The notes: generated from the sequence alone by a model not told the origin. A stretch of 21,812 nt of DNA from an uncultured Oscillospiraceae bacterium (GCA_934569425.1 CAKTKM010000010.1:1-21812), one strand, 5' to 3'; shown: positions 13,734-21,421, numbered from the stretch's first letter. Numbers and translations are program-made.

Positions 13734-14681
13734 TCACCCTCCTATCTCAAACATGCCGCGATGCGTCTCCGTCCGTCCCGTCTCCTCCATATGGTGACGC
13801 TCCGGCTTCCTCAGGATCCCCTGTCGGACGGCCTGCTCCAGCGCCGCGCCGGTAAGCCCCCGCAGAGAGACCTCCGCGTCCGAGTGCAGGCAGGGCTTCA
13901 GCTTCCCATCCGCCGTAATGCGTATTCGGGTGCAATCGCCGCAAAAGGCGCAGCTCATCGGCTCGATGAGCCCCACCGTCCCCTGTGCCTCCGGCAGGCG
14001 GTACAGCTTCGCAACGCCGCTCTGCCCGGCGGGACGCAGCTCCGGCACCCGGTCAAGCACCGCCTGCGCCGGAAGAAAGCGTTCCCGCGGCCACGCCGCG
14101 CAGATCCCCATAGGCATCAGTTCAATAAACCGCACCTGCCACGGCTTTTCCCGGGTCAGGGCGACAAAGTCTCCGATCTCGTCGTCGTTCACGCCGCCCA
14201 GTAGCACGCAGTTGAGCTTCAGCTCCCGGAAACCCGCCTTCTCCGCCGCCTCGATGCCCCGCAGCACATATTCCAGCTCCCCTGTACGGGTGATCTCACG
14301 ATAGCGCTCCGGGCGAAGAGAGTCCACGCTGATGTTCAGGCGATCCACCCCCGCCTCCCGCAGCGGCTGCGCAAGCTGTGTCAGGCGCGTACCGTTGGTG
14401 GTGAGACAAAGCTCCTCCACACCGGGGACGGCGCGCAGCATGGCGCACAGCTCCACGATCCCGTGCCGCGCCAACGGCTCGCCGCCGGTCACGCGGATCT
14501 TCCTGACGCCCAGCCGCGCGGCGGCACAGGCAAAGTCCCGCAGCTCCTCAAACGAACACAGCGCACCGTGTTCCCGTTTCCGCACGCCCTCCTCCGCCAT
14601 ACAATACCGGCAGCGGAGATCGCACAGCTCCGTCACGGACAGTCTAAGATAGGTAATGCTTCTGCCTAATACATCTTTCAT
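13734..14681 (-). CDS. moaA: GTP 3',8-cyclase MoaA (315 aa)
   Basis: Radical SAM enzyme that opens molybdopterin synthesis by forming 3',8-cyclo-GTP. The N-terminal [4Fe-4S] site CDLRCRYC (Cys20, 24, 27) binds SAM; the GGEP motif is at 66-69. The second cluster site, which holds GTP, is Cys247, Cys250 and Cys264 (C-x2-C-x13-C), with the family's TRIRIT.DG.L..CL context. The protein ends in the GMFEIGG tail; the two terminal glycines are needed for activity in characterised MoaA. ATG 14681 follows AAGGAAGG. First gene of the minus-strand molybdenum operon and divergent from the IclR regulator. Confidence 0.96.
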   Translation of the reverse strand: MKDVLGRSITYLRLSVTELCDLRCRYCMAEEGVRKREHGALCSFEELRDFACAAARLGVRKIRVTGGEPLARHGIVELCAMLRAVPGVEELCLTTNGTRLTQLAQPLREAGVDRLNISVDSLRPERYREITRTGELEYVLRGIEAAEKAGFRELKLNCVLLGGVNDDEIGDFVALTREKPWQVRFIELMPMGICAAWPRERFLPAQAVLDRVPELRPAGQSGVAKLYRLPEAQGTVGLIEPMSCAFCGDCTRIRITADGKLKPCLHSDAEVSLRGLTGAALEQAVRQGILRKPERHHMEETGRTETHRGMFEIGG

Positions 14682-14705
14682 ACGGCGTCCTTCCTTTTCC
14701 CCTGC

Positions 14706-14735
14706 ATTTTATCATTTTGCCTGACCGCATTTCAA
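14706..14735 (-). promoter_or_regulatory. Promoter of the moaA operon
   Basis: On the minus strand TTGAAA (14735-14730), 18 bases, TAAAAT (14711-14706), ending 24 bases before the moaA start codon at 14681. Spacing of 18 and the A-rich -10 are acceptable but not ideal, so it may depend on an activator. Confidence 0.6.
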
Positions 14736-14750
14736 ACTTTGTGTTCGGTA

Positions 14751-14781
14751 TTGTCGGATTTTATGTCGCCTTTGTCGGATT
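14751..14781. promoter_or_regulatory. 10-bp direct repeat TTGTCGGATT, 21-bp period (regulator site)
   Basis: Two identical copies, 14751-14760 and 14772-14781, with a partial TGTCG copy between them. The distance of 21 bp is two helical turns, placing both on one DNA face. They lie between the divergent promoters: just upstream of the IclR gene's -35 box and about 15 bp or more upstream of the moaA -35 box. The IclR protein is the obvious candidate binder. Confidence 0.55.
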
Positions 14782-14785
14782 ATTC

Positions 14786-14814
14786 TTGACAGAAACGGCA
14801 GTTGCAGCTATGCT
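14786..14814 (+). promoter_or_regulatory. Promoter of the iclR-mogA unit
   Basis: TTGACA (14786-14791), exactly 17 bases, TATGCT (14809-14814). A near-consensus promoter ending 26 bases before ATG 14840. Transcription from here excludes starts further upstream in the reading frame. Confidence 0.85.
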
Positions 14815-14839
14815 GAAAGCAGAAGGAGCTGATGATCCC

Positions 14840-15619
14840 ATGGTAGACGGCAATATCATTCTCTCTGTGGCAAAGGCCATGGAGCTGCTGCAGATCCTGA
14901 GCCAGACCGGAAAGCCCCTGCTGTTAAAGGAGCTGACTAACCTGTGCAGTTATCCGAAAAGCACCGTATTCGGTCTTTTGACCACCATGCGGCAGTATGA
15001 TGTGGTCACCCAGACCTCCGACGGGCGCTACACGCTTGGCCTGCGGCTCTTTGAATACGGGCGTCAGGTAGAGCGCTCCTGGGACATCTCCCGGGTGGCG
15101 CGGCCCTATATGGAGCATCTCTGCCAGCAAACCGGAACGTCCGTCATGCTCTCGGTTTGCGAGGGCGGCAGCGTGATCACGCTGGATCAGGTGGAGACCC
15201 GCAACGCGCTGCGCATCGTGTCGGACATCGGCTCACGCCTGCCCATCTACTGCACCTCTCAGGGGAAGGTCTTTCTGGCGCACATGTCCCGCACAAGCGC
15301 CGAAGCACTGCTGCGCAGCCAGAGCATGAACCAGTTCACGCCCCACACCATCACCGACATCCCCTCTCTATTGCGGGAAATGGACACCTGCCGCGCCAAC
15401 GGCTACGCCATCGAGAACGGCGAATATAAGATCGGCCTGCGCTCCATCTCCGCGCCGGTATATAATGTAGAGGCCAAGGTGCGCTATACCGTGGGCGTGA
15501 TCGGCATGTTCCGCAGCGTCCATTCTGATGAATTCCGCACGGCAGTGGAGCAGGTCTGCGCCACTGCCGCCATGATCTCAACATCCTTGGGCTACCGAAG
15601 ACAGGAGGAACATTTATGA
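14840..15619 (+). CDS. IclR-family transcriptional regulator (259 aa)
   Basis: ATG 14840 is taken as the start because the promoter at 14786-14814 lies just upstream and AGAAGGAG precedes it; the frame is open further up but runs through the promoter. Residues about 8-68 form the IclR winged helix (VAKAMELLQILSQTGKPLLLKELTNLCSYPKSTVFGLLTTM, then RYTLGLRLFEYG). The C-terminal effector domain follows: VARPYMEHLCQQTGTSVMLSV, SRLPIYCTSQGKVFLAH, the GYAIENGEYKIGLRSISAPVYN block and VGVIG. IclR effectors are usually small organic acids or aromatics. Coupling to mogA (ATGA overlap) and divergence from moaA make molybdenum cofactor control its probable job, replacing the usual ModE; this is inference. 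Confidence 0.9.
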   Translation: MVDGNIILSVAKAMELLQILSQTGKPLLLKELTNLCSYPKSTVFGLLTTMRQYDVVTQTSDGRYTLGLRLFEYGRQVERSWDISRVARPYMEHLCQQTGTSVMLSVCEGGSVITLDQVETRNALRIVSDIGSRLPIYCTSQGKVFLAHMSRTSAEALLRSQSMNQFTPHTITDIPSLLREMDTCRANGYAIENGEYKIGLRSISAPVYNVEAKVRYTVGVIGMFRSVHSDEFRTAVEQVCATAAMISTSLGYRRQEEHL

Positions 15620-16098
15620 GCTATACCGCAGCCGTTATCACCGTCAGCGACATGGGCAGCCGCGGCCTCCGGCAGGACACCAGCGGTCCCGCCGTGTGCG
15701 CCATGCTGGAGGAGGCAGGCTTTTCCATTGCCTGTACCGCCATGGTCCCGGACGAAAAAGAGCAGATCAGCGCGATCCTCCGCGAATGTGCGGATGTGCG
15801 CCATATCGACCTTATCGTCACCACCGGAGGCACCGGACTGTCCCCCCGCGACGTAACGCCGGAAGCCACGCTGGCCGTGCTGGAGCGCGAGATCCGCGCG
15901 ATCCCCGTGGCCATGTGGATGGAGGGACTGAAGGTCACGCCCCGCGCCATGCTGTCCCGCGCCGTGGCGGGAACCCGGGGAAACAGCCTGATCCTCAACC
16001 TGCCCGGCTCGGAAAAAGCCGCAAGAGAAAATCTCTCCGCCGTCACCGGCGCTCTGGAGCACGCCCTGCATATGATCGCCGCCGAGGGACACGGATAA
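15616..16098 (+). CDS. mogA: MogA/MoaB-family molybdopterin adenylyltransferase (160 aa)
   Basis: Adenylates molybdopterin so that metal can be inserted. A single MoCF_biosynth domain: AAVITVSDMGSRG at 5-17, LIVTTGGTGLSPRDVTPEAT at 67-85 (the molybdopterin-binding GGTGLSPRD at 71-79 and TPEAT), AMLSRAVAGTRGNSLILNLPGS near 111-132. Length fits stand-alone MogA/MoaB rather than MoeA. ATG 15616 follows AGGAGG and overlaps the IclR stop (ATGA). MoaB proteins of this size are very similar, so mogA versus moaB naming is not certain; the adenylation role is the same. Transcription ends at a perfect palindromic terminator. Confidence 0.9.
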   Translation: MSYTAAVITVSDMGSRGLRQDTSGPAVCAMLEEAGFSIACTAMVPDEKEQISAILRECADVRHIDLIVTTGGTGLSPRDVTPEATLAVLEREIRAIPVAMWMEGLKVTPRAMLSRAVAGTRGNSLILNLPGSEKAARENLSAVTGALEHALHMIAAEGHG

Positions 16099-16139
16099 GC
16101 GAATGCGGCATCCGGCAAGGGAGGCTGTAAAATACCACA

Positions 16140-16182
16140 GGAGAGGGGCGGATCGTACGATCCGCCCCTCTCCTTTTCTTTT
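16140..16182 (+). terminator. Terminator of the iclR-mogA operon
   Basis: A 34-base perfect palindrome (arms GGAGAGGGGCGGATCGT and its complement) followed by TTTTCTTTT. Very stable; placed 42 bases after mogA, at the convergence with the lipoprotein genes on the other strand. Confidence 0.9.
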
Positions 16183-16219
16183 GGCTTTTTGGCCACAGCT
16201 TGCAGCGGGCAAAAGCCAA
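16181..16219 (-). terminator. Hairpin after the 154-aa lipoprotein gene
   Basis: TTGGCTTTT (16181-16189) pairs with AAAAGCCAA (16211-16219), loop 21 bases. It lies 9 bases after the lipoprotein stop on the minus strand. The minus strand has no U tract after it, so it may act together with the large palindrome at 16140. Confidence 0.4.
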
Positions 16220-16227
16220 ATGCCTCG

Positions 16228-16692
16228 TCAAAAGTCCCGGAATTCATCCGCAGCGTCCGCCGTCTGGGATTCCTCCGGCTGGAACACATACGCTTCCGTC
16301 TCCGCGTCCCAGAACCACACCATCAGCACCTGCTGACCATCCAGCTGGAACAGCATGGCCACATCGCTGTCGCCATCGCCGTTCCGGTCAGCAAAGTCGA
16401 TGCTCTGGAACTCCTCCCACGGGTCGCCCTGCAGCGTAATGGGATAGTTCACATAGTCATACAGCGTCTGGTTCTCCTCATCCAAATAGAAATCGGCACT
16501 GTCGGCATTGACGCATACCAGCACGTCGGTATCCTCGCCGCCGCGGGTAATGCTGCCGCCGTCCCGGACAATACCGCTCACACGCCAGTCATCGCCCACC
16601 ACATCATTGGGGTCCTCATTCTGCCGGGTGCCGCAGGCCACCAACGCCAGACACATGACCAGCGCCAACAGCAAGGTAAAAAGCTTTTTCAT
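16228..16692 (-). CDS. Small lipoprotein with an acidic D-rich repeat (154 aa)
   Basis: Start ATG 16692 behind GGAAGAAAACG. The signal peptide MKKLFTLLLALVMCLALVAC puts the lipidated cysteine at 20, so the protein is anchored outside the membrane. The mature part contains ADRNGDGDSDVAMLFQLDGQQVLMVWFWD, an FG-GAP/EF-hand-like acidic loop (DxNxDGDxD) followed by two strands, typical of small extracellular beta-propeller-like or calcium-binding lipoproteins. Acidic overall. It starts 23 bases after the upstream lipoprotein gene and shares with it a role outside the cell, function unknown. Confidence 0.75.
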   Translation of the reverse strand: MKKLFTLLLALVMCLALVACGTRQNEDPNDVVGDDWRVSGIVRDGGSITRGGEDTDVLVCVNADSADFYLDEENQTLYDYVNYPITLQGDPWEEFQSIDFADRNGDGDSDVAMLFQLDGQQVLMVWFWDAETEAYVFQPEESQTADAADEFRDF

Positions 16693-16715
16693 CGTTTTCT
16701 TCCTTTCCGTGCCGG

Positions 16716-17444
16716 TCAGGCCATTTTCTGATAGTAGTCGTTCTCGCCGCCCCAATACATCACGTCATCACCAACGACGGTCACATCGTAGGTCACATCC
16801 TCAAACTGACTGGAAACGGCATAATACCGGCCGTCGTCGTTGGGATCTGCCTCCAGCGTGCCGCGGTCCACCTCGGTGGGATCGCCGTCACCACCGGGGC
16901 GCTCTGACAGGGACCAGCTGCCAAACTGGTCGATCTCGATAATGCTGGCCGCATCAGCCTCGGCATCCAGAAGCCAAACACCCGCCAGGGCGGAACAGTC
17001 TTCGACTGAGCCGGTACCGTCGTTGCCGCCGGGTATATCACCGCTCATCTGCGCAAATGTGCCAAGCGTATCGACATGCAGCCCGCCGCTCTCGTCAGAC
17101 CATGTGCGGTATGCCACACCGTCATGCTCATTATAGAAATAGTCGAAGCCGTACTCCGGGACATACTGGATGGAACCGCTGGCCGTCAGATACTCTTCGG
17201 TGTCGTACAGGGCGAAGCGCAGCTCATCGCCGCTTTCCGCCAGCTCTACCAGCAGCGTGCTGCCGTCCTCACCGCGCCACGCACCGGCGTAGGTGCCGAA
17301 ATCAGCCATTTGATCCGGATCCTTCACCAATCCCTCGAAGGAATCCGGAGCATCGCTGCTGCCGCCGCTGCCGCCGCAGGCGGCCAGCGTAAGACACAGC
17401 GTTAGCGCCAGTATCAGGGTCAAATACTTTTTCATGCCTCTCAT
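16716..17444 (-). CDS. Lipoprotein of unknown function (242 aa)
   Basis: ATG 17444 follows AAAAGGAGAAAAATC, the best-placed start; ATG 17435 (three codons later) is an alternative. Signal MRGMKKYLTLILALTLCLTLAAC gives lipidated Cys23 and a G/S linker (GGSGGSSDAPD). The mature protein seems to have two similar halves, each starting with a G.W element (YAGAWRGEDGSTLLVEL and LAGVWLLDAEADAASIIEI), which suggests a duplicated small beta-fold like those in lipocalin-type extracytoplasmic proteins; this is inference. Rich in D, E, G and Y. I recognise no catalytic motif. It lies between the DUF2442 gene (28-base gap) and the 154-aa lipoprotein gene. Confidence 0.78.
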   Translation of the reverse strand: MRGMKKYLTLILALTLCLTLAACGGSGGSSDAPDSFEGLVKDPDQMADFGTYAGAWRGEDGSTLLVELAESGDELRFALYDTEEYLTASGSIQYVPEYGFDYFYNEHDGVAYRTWSDESGGLHVDTLGTFAQMSGDIPGGNDGTGSVEDCSALAGVWLLDAEADAASIIEIDQFGSWSLSERPGGDGDPTEVDRGTLEADPNDDGRYYAVSSQFEDVTYDVTVVGDDVMYWGGENDYYQKMA

Positions 17445-17472
17445 GATTTTTCTCCTTTTTTGCTGAATAAAA

Positions 17473-17712
17473 TTAAAGTTCCCGTTCCGCCATGGACAAT
17501 ATCTCGTTGTGGCTCAGCTCCACATTGCCGAACCGGACAAAAACTCCGTTGGTCACAGCGCTGTTCCACACCTGCGGGTCGGAAAGTGCGCAGAACCGCA
17601 TTTTGTCCAGATACGGCTTCATATCCAAAAGCAGGCGGCTGCCGGACACAAAATCGACCTGCAAAATGTAGTCGGGCAGTGATGTTACTGCGGTGAGATA
17701 CCTTCGGTTCAA
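17473..17712 (-). CDS. DUF2442-family protein, TTG start (79 aa)
   Basis: The core YLTAVTSLPDYILQVDFVSG, LLLDMKPYLDKMRFCALSDP and GVFVRFGNVELSHNEIL match the DUF2442 pattern (short beta-rich protein with V.PL.DY.L.V.F.DG, then D..P.L and a late W/F-N-di). Start: an ideal AAAGGAGG lies 8 bases before TTG 17712, giving MNRRYLTAV as the N-terminus; an upstream ATG (17745) would put this ribosome binding site inside the gene. Members of this family frequently sit beside toxin-antitoxin-like genes, but no partner is present here. It is 93 bases behind the LuxR gene and 28 before the lipoprotein. Function unknown. Confidence 0.75.
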   Translation of the reverse strand: MNRRYLTAVTSLPDYILQVDFVSGSRLLLDMKPYLDKMRFCALSDPQVWNSAVTNGVFVRFGNVELSHNEILSMAEREL

Positions 17713-17748
17713 GCACGTGTCCTCCTTTCTGCGTATGTCATACATATA

Positions 17749-17781
17749 AGATCCACCGTACAAACATTGTACGACGGATCT
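17749..17781. promoter_or_regulatory. 15-bp near-perfect inverted repeat downstream of the LuxR gene
   Basis: On the minus strand AGATCCGTCGTACAA pairs with TTGTACGGTGGATCT around a TGT loop; the two non-Watson-Crick positions are both G-U, so it is a complete stem as RNA. It lies in the 93-base gap before the DUF2442 gene. No U tract follows (TTATATGTATG), so it could be a processing site or a DNA-binding site as well as a weak terminator. A GTATG-T-CATAC palindrome (17733-17743) is next to it. Confidence 0.55.
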
Positions 17782-17805
17782 GACAGGATGACCATTCCAC
17801 AATGG

Positions 17806-20286
17806 TTAGCTCTTTCCCTCCAGCAGCCCGGAAAGCCGCCTGCGCTTGGTTCGGGTATCACCCTCGATGTGGAGCTTGGAATAGATCCTTTTGACATATT
17901 GCTTCACGCTGCCCTCCGAAAGGAACAGCTTTTCCGCGATCTCGCGGTTGCTCAGCCGCTGCGCCATCAGTTCCACGATCTCAAATTCCCGCTGTGTCAA
18001 CGCGGCAAACACCGAAGGTCTGGCGCGCTCCTCTTTTTGCCGCCGGGATGCTTCGCCCAGCTCCGTGATCCTGGCGGTCAGTCCGCTTCCTCTCTCCCGC
18101 GCCAGCATCGGCCGCAGGCCATCGTAGTTCTCCACAAACGGCATGATAAGGCCGTCCGGCGCAGCGTCGGCAAGCGCCCTTGCAAGCAGCGCTTGGGCTT
18201 CCCCGGATTTGCCCAGCCGCTCATAGGCCACGGCAGTCTGGATCCGGATGTGCATGGCCACCAGCGCATAGTGCATCTCTTCACAAAGAGACAGCAGCTC
18301 CGCGCTGCGCCCGATCACCCTGGCGTAAGCGCCTTGCGCCAGATATACCTGATTTTCGATCATTTCCATCATGGGCTTTCCCGGCGCAAGAAAATGGACG
18401 CCAGAAAGCCGATGCCGGGCAAAAATCTCCGGGATCTTTTCCGTTTCGCCCCGCAGCGCATGGTAATAGGCGCCGGCGGCGCTCCAAATATTGAGCCATG
18501 CCGCGTTATGCTGCCGCAGCAGCGCCGCGTATCGTTCCGTGAAGCCGCTTTGCCGCTCCACATCCGCGTACATTGAGAGCCGCAGCGCCAGAAAATCACA
18601 GCAAAGCGCCATGTTTTCCTGTCCGTTGTCCCGGATCTGCGCATAGGCGCTTTCCAGTGCAATGTGCGCATCGGTGAACCGCCCCTGCAGGAACCGTGCC
18701 TCTGCCCGCATGATGGTTTCCGCGCCCTGACCGTGGCTGCCGGTGATCCGGTAGTAATGGGGCATACACTCGTCCATCTCGGCAAGCTCGCTCTCCAGCT
18801 CCCCCGGCGCACGGTAGAACATCATCAGCACGGACGGCGAGCCGAAGGTCCAGCCGCCGCTGTTCTGAATGCTGATGGCCGGGCGGGACATCTGGGCGCT
18901 GGCGCTGCGGTGCAGGCGGCTCATCGCGCTGATGTCATTGTAGCAGAGAAAGCTCATCATGAGGTCGCACTCGCCCAGCAGATTGCCCCGTTCTTTCTCC
19001 GGCAGCTCCGGATGCTCGGCAACAGCGGCAAGCAGGAGCCCTTTCAGCTCCATCATTTTCGGGATATTCCGCCAGTTGAACATGCTGCGCATCAGCACCA
19101 GCAGCGCCGCCGGGTGCGCCTTCAGGATCGTGACCGGACACTCCGCAAGGGCGGCCAGCACCTCAGCGGGGGACAGTGACGAGAGCAAAATGCCCGCATC
19201 GGCGCATACCACCCGCAGCAGCGCATCATAGTTTTCGCTCTTCCGGTAAGCGTTCATGGCGTGAAGATACTGCCTGTGCTCCTCGTACCAGAAACCGTAC
19301 CGCTCCCAACAGTGCTTCCGGCGCTCGGGCTTCATCGCCAGAAAGCGCTGCCTCGCGCATTCCTTCATCATGTGGTGAAAACGGTATGTCACGCCGTCCG
19401 ACAGGCACTTGATAAAGGCGTTTTGTTCGGTCAGCTGAGAAAGGATCTGTCCCGCGCCGTCATCTCCCGTGATACAGCGCGCCATCTCGACGGTAAATTC
19501 GTCGGCCAGCCCCATCACCGCCAGAAACGCCCGCTGCTCTTCCGGCAGCGGATCGATCATGGCCGCGGTAAAGGTCGTGTAAATGTCGGAGCCGCGGCTT
19601 GGCAATATGCCGCGCTCGGAAAATGTCCGCAGATTCAGGTAGACGGCGGAAAACCAGCCCTCGCTGGAATAGAGAATGCTCTCCATCTGCGCATCGGACA
19701 GATCCGTGCCGCACCGGTGGGCGTAGGCCGCCAGCTCTGTATGGTTCAGCCGCAGCTGCTCTGTACCGAGGGGATAGACCTTCGCCCCCAGCCGAACCGT
19801 CTCCGCGGCTGGCAGAAAGCGATCCCGGCTGGCCACGATCAAATGCACATTGGACGGCAGACGATTTGCCAGCATACCAAGAAAGACCGGCACCCGCCGA
19901 TCAAGCAGCAGGTGAAAATCGTCGATGAAAATATAGCAGGCGGCTTCTCCCGCCAGCTCATGACAGAGATCGTCCACCAGCAGTCCCCCGCCGGCTATGT
20001 CCACAGGGCAGGCGTAGTCCCGCAGAAAGGCAAAGCCGGCGCGGGCAAAGGCCTCCTGAACGCTTCTCCAGAAAATCGCAAGGTTCTCGGAATATACGCT
20101 GATGCGGATCACCTTCACCGTTCCCGCCCTGGCGCGCTGCGCCAGATACCAGTTCACCGCGGTGGTCTTTCCGTATCCCATAGGCGCCACCACGGTGGTC
20201 ATGGCGCAGCGGGAGATGGGGCGCAGGCTCTCCTGTAGCCGCTCGGATATGTAGATGGTATTCCTATTCCACTTTGGGTTCGGCAT
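17806..20286 (-). CDS. LuxR-family (MalT-like, LAL) ATP-dependent regulator (826 aa)
   Basis: A large ATP-binding regulator of the MalT/LAL type. The N-terminal STAND NTPase begins with Walker A APMGYGKTT (34-42) and Walker B CYIFIDDFH (about 117-125); the VASRDRFLP element is typical of MalT-like proteins. The middle 300 to 400 residues are helical repeats (TPR-like), and the last 65 residues form a LuxR/GerE helix-turn-helix (LTQREFEIVELMAQRLSNREIAEKLFLSEGSVKQYVKRIYSKL). These regulators hold ATP and oligomerise on sensing a small ligand. The start ATG 20286 sits behind GGAGGAGACTGCC. Downstream DUF2442 and two lipoproteins on the same strand may be its operon partners. Targets and signal unknown. 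Confidence 0.92.
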   Translation of the reverse strand: MPNPKWNRNTIYISERLQESLRPISRCAMTTVVAPMGYGKTTAVNWYLAQRARAGTVKVIRISVYSENLAIFWRSVQEAFARAGFAFLRDYACPVDIAGGGLLVDDLCHELAGEAACYIFIDDFHLLLDRRVPVFLGMLANRLPSNVHLIVASRDRFLPAAETVRLGAKVYPLGTEQLRLNHTELAAYAHRCGTDLSDAQMESILYSSEGWFSAVYLNLRTFSERGILPSRGSDIYTTFTAAMIDPLPEEQRAFLAVMGLADEFTVEMARCITGDDGAGQILSQLTEQNAFIKCLSDGVTYRFHHMMKECARQRFLAMKPERRKHCWERYGFWYEEHRQYLHAMNAYRKSENYDALLRVVCADAGILLSSLSPAEVLAALAECPVTILKAHPAALLVLMRSMFNWRNIPKMMELKGLLLAAVAEHPELPEKERGNLLGECDLMMSFLCYNDISAMSRLHRSASAQMSRPAISIQNSGGWTFGSPSVLMMFYRAPGELESELAEMDECMPHYYRITGSHGQGAETIMRAEARFLQGRFTDAHIALESAYAQIRDNGQENMALCCDFLALRLSMYADVERQSGFTERYAALLRQHNAAWLNIWSAAGAYYHALRGETEKIPEIFARHRLSGVHFLAPGKPMMEMIENQVYLAQGAYARVIGRSAELLSLCEEMHYALVAMHIRIQTAVAYERLGKSGEAQALLARALADAAPDGLIMPFVENYDGLRPMLARERGSGLTARITELGEASRRQKEERARPSVFAALTQREFEIVELMAQRLSNREIAEKLFLSEGSVKQYVKRIYSKLHIEGDTRTKRRRLSGLLEGKS

Positions 20287-20354
20287 GGCAGTCTCCTCCG
20301 ATGCGCAAGCAGCAGGCTTCCGCGCTTATACCTGTTCCGGCTTCTGTTCATACG

Positions 20355-20383
20355 ATTATACCGTTTTTCTCTTTCCGTGTAAA
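20355..20383 (-). promoter_or_regulatory. Promoter of the LuxR gene
   Basis: On the minus strand TTTACA (20383-20378), 17 bases, TATAAT (20360-20355). The -10 is a perfect match. The start codon at 20286 is about 60 bases beyond the expected transcription start. The remaining intergenic bases (to 20555) show no further element that I could support. Confidence 0.85.
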
Positions 20384-20555
20384 CCTTGTTCTTCCATTGA
20401 CTGAGCCGGGACTGGGGAAAAGTCTTTGCGGGACGGCAAGCTCCCCCACACCGGCTGTCTCCTGCCAAAGCAGAATTTTCCGCCCTGTCAGAACGGATTT
20501 TCAGGTTCATTTTGGGTGATCGTGGGAGAATGGACGCAGACGGAGGTGGATCGCC

Positions 20556-20789
20556 ATGCGTATCCTGATCGCGGAAGATGAAGTGACCATCGCCCGTGCG
20601 CTGAAGGTCATGCCGGAAAAGAACAAATACGCCGTGGACATGGTGCATAGCGGGAACGATGCACTGGACTATATTCAAGCGACAGCCTACGACGCGCTGG
20701 TGCTGGATATTATGATGCCGGGAAAGGACGGTATGGGCGCGGCGAAACCTACTCGCTGGAACTTGGTAACAACTTGTCCCGTGCGCTGA
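20556..20789 (+). pseudogene. Response regulator, broken after the phosphorylation site
   Basis: Begins as a normal OmpR-type receiver domain: MRILIAEDE with the acidic pair E7/D8, VHSGNDALDYI, and the phospho-acceptor in VLDIMMPGKDG (Asp51). After about residue 59 the receiver fold stops and 17 unrelated residues (MGAAKPTRWNLVT...) lead to a stop. The rest of the receiver (including the conserved Thr/Lys) and the DNA-binding domain are absent. An odd proline at position 20 (KVMPEK, where a leucine would be expected in helix 1) suggests decay. GGAGGTGGATCGCC precedes the ATG, so it may still be translated, but it cannot work as a regulator. No kinase gene is present nearby. Confidence 0.85.
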
Positions 20790-21421
20790 CCTCGGAGCTT
20801 GCCATGCTGGCCACGCCGGAGACTATTCCGCTGTTCCTGCGAAAGTATCAGCAAAAGCAGATCAAACAGTATCGCCGACGTGAACCTATCTATAAGGGTA
20901 TGGGCGACATTATCTGCTGTCTGGATGAGTCCGGTTCCACCGAAGGTGAAGCTGCGGCCTGGGGCAAGGCGGTAGCCATGACCCTGCTGGAGATCGCCGC
21001 AGAGAGCCGAAGGCGTTTTGCACTGATCCATTTTGCCGGAAGCAGCAGTTGCCAGGTGGACATATTCCGCCCGGGAGAATACACGCTGGAGGGTAAATTG
21101 TCCGCTGCAGAAACATTCCTCGGCGGCGGCACCAACTTTGAACGCCCCGTCCGTGAAGCGATCCGATTGATGGACACGGAGGGCTTTGAAAAGGCCGATA
21201 TGGTTTTCATCACGGATGATGAATGTGAGTTGCCCGATGCCTGCCAGCAGGAATTGCAGGCGGCACAGGTCGCATATCATTTCACGGTAACAGGCATTTT
21301 ACTGGACGAGGGGCACGCTGGCATGGATTTCAGCCTGAAACCCTTTTGTCAGAAGATTTACCGAACCAGTGAATTGACTGGGGAGGCCGTTGTGCAATCG
21401 ATGATAAACTTGCTGGTGTAG
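20735..21421 (+). pseudogene. VWA-domain protein (CoxE/ViaA-like), C-terminal remnant
   Basis: The reading frame that follows the junction encodes the C-terminal end of a von Willebrand factor A protein. The family element GETYSLELGNNLSRALTSELAMLATPE lies before a basic stretch (KYQQKQIKQYRRREP) and the VWA core. The metal site can be read: DESGS (the DxSxS motif), the GGGTNF loop and ITDDE. Related proteins partner with MoxR-type ATPases. The 5' part is missing: no start or ribosome binding site precedes the frame, and the only possible start (TTG 20774) lies within the family element. So this is a fragment joined to the response regulator gene. The 3' end (SMINLLV) seems natural. Confidence 0.75.

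Noticed and set aside
14717..14839. Longer N-terminus for the IclR protein
   Set aside because: The region contains the direct repeats and a near-consensus promoter, and has no ribosome binding site at the far start.
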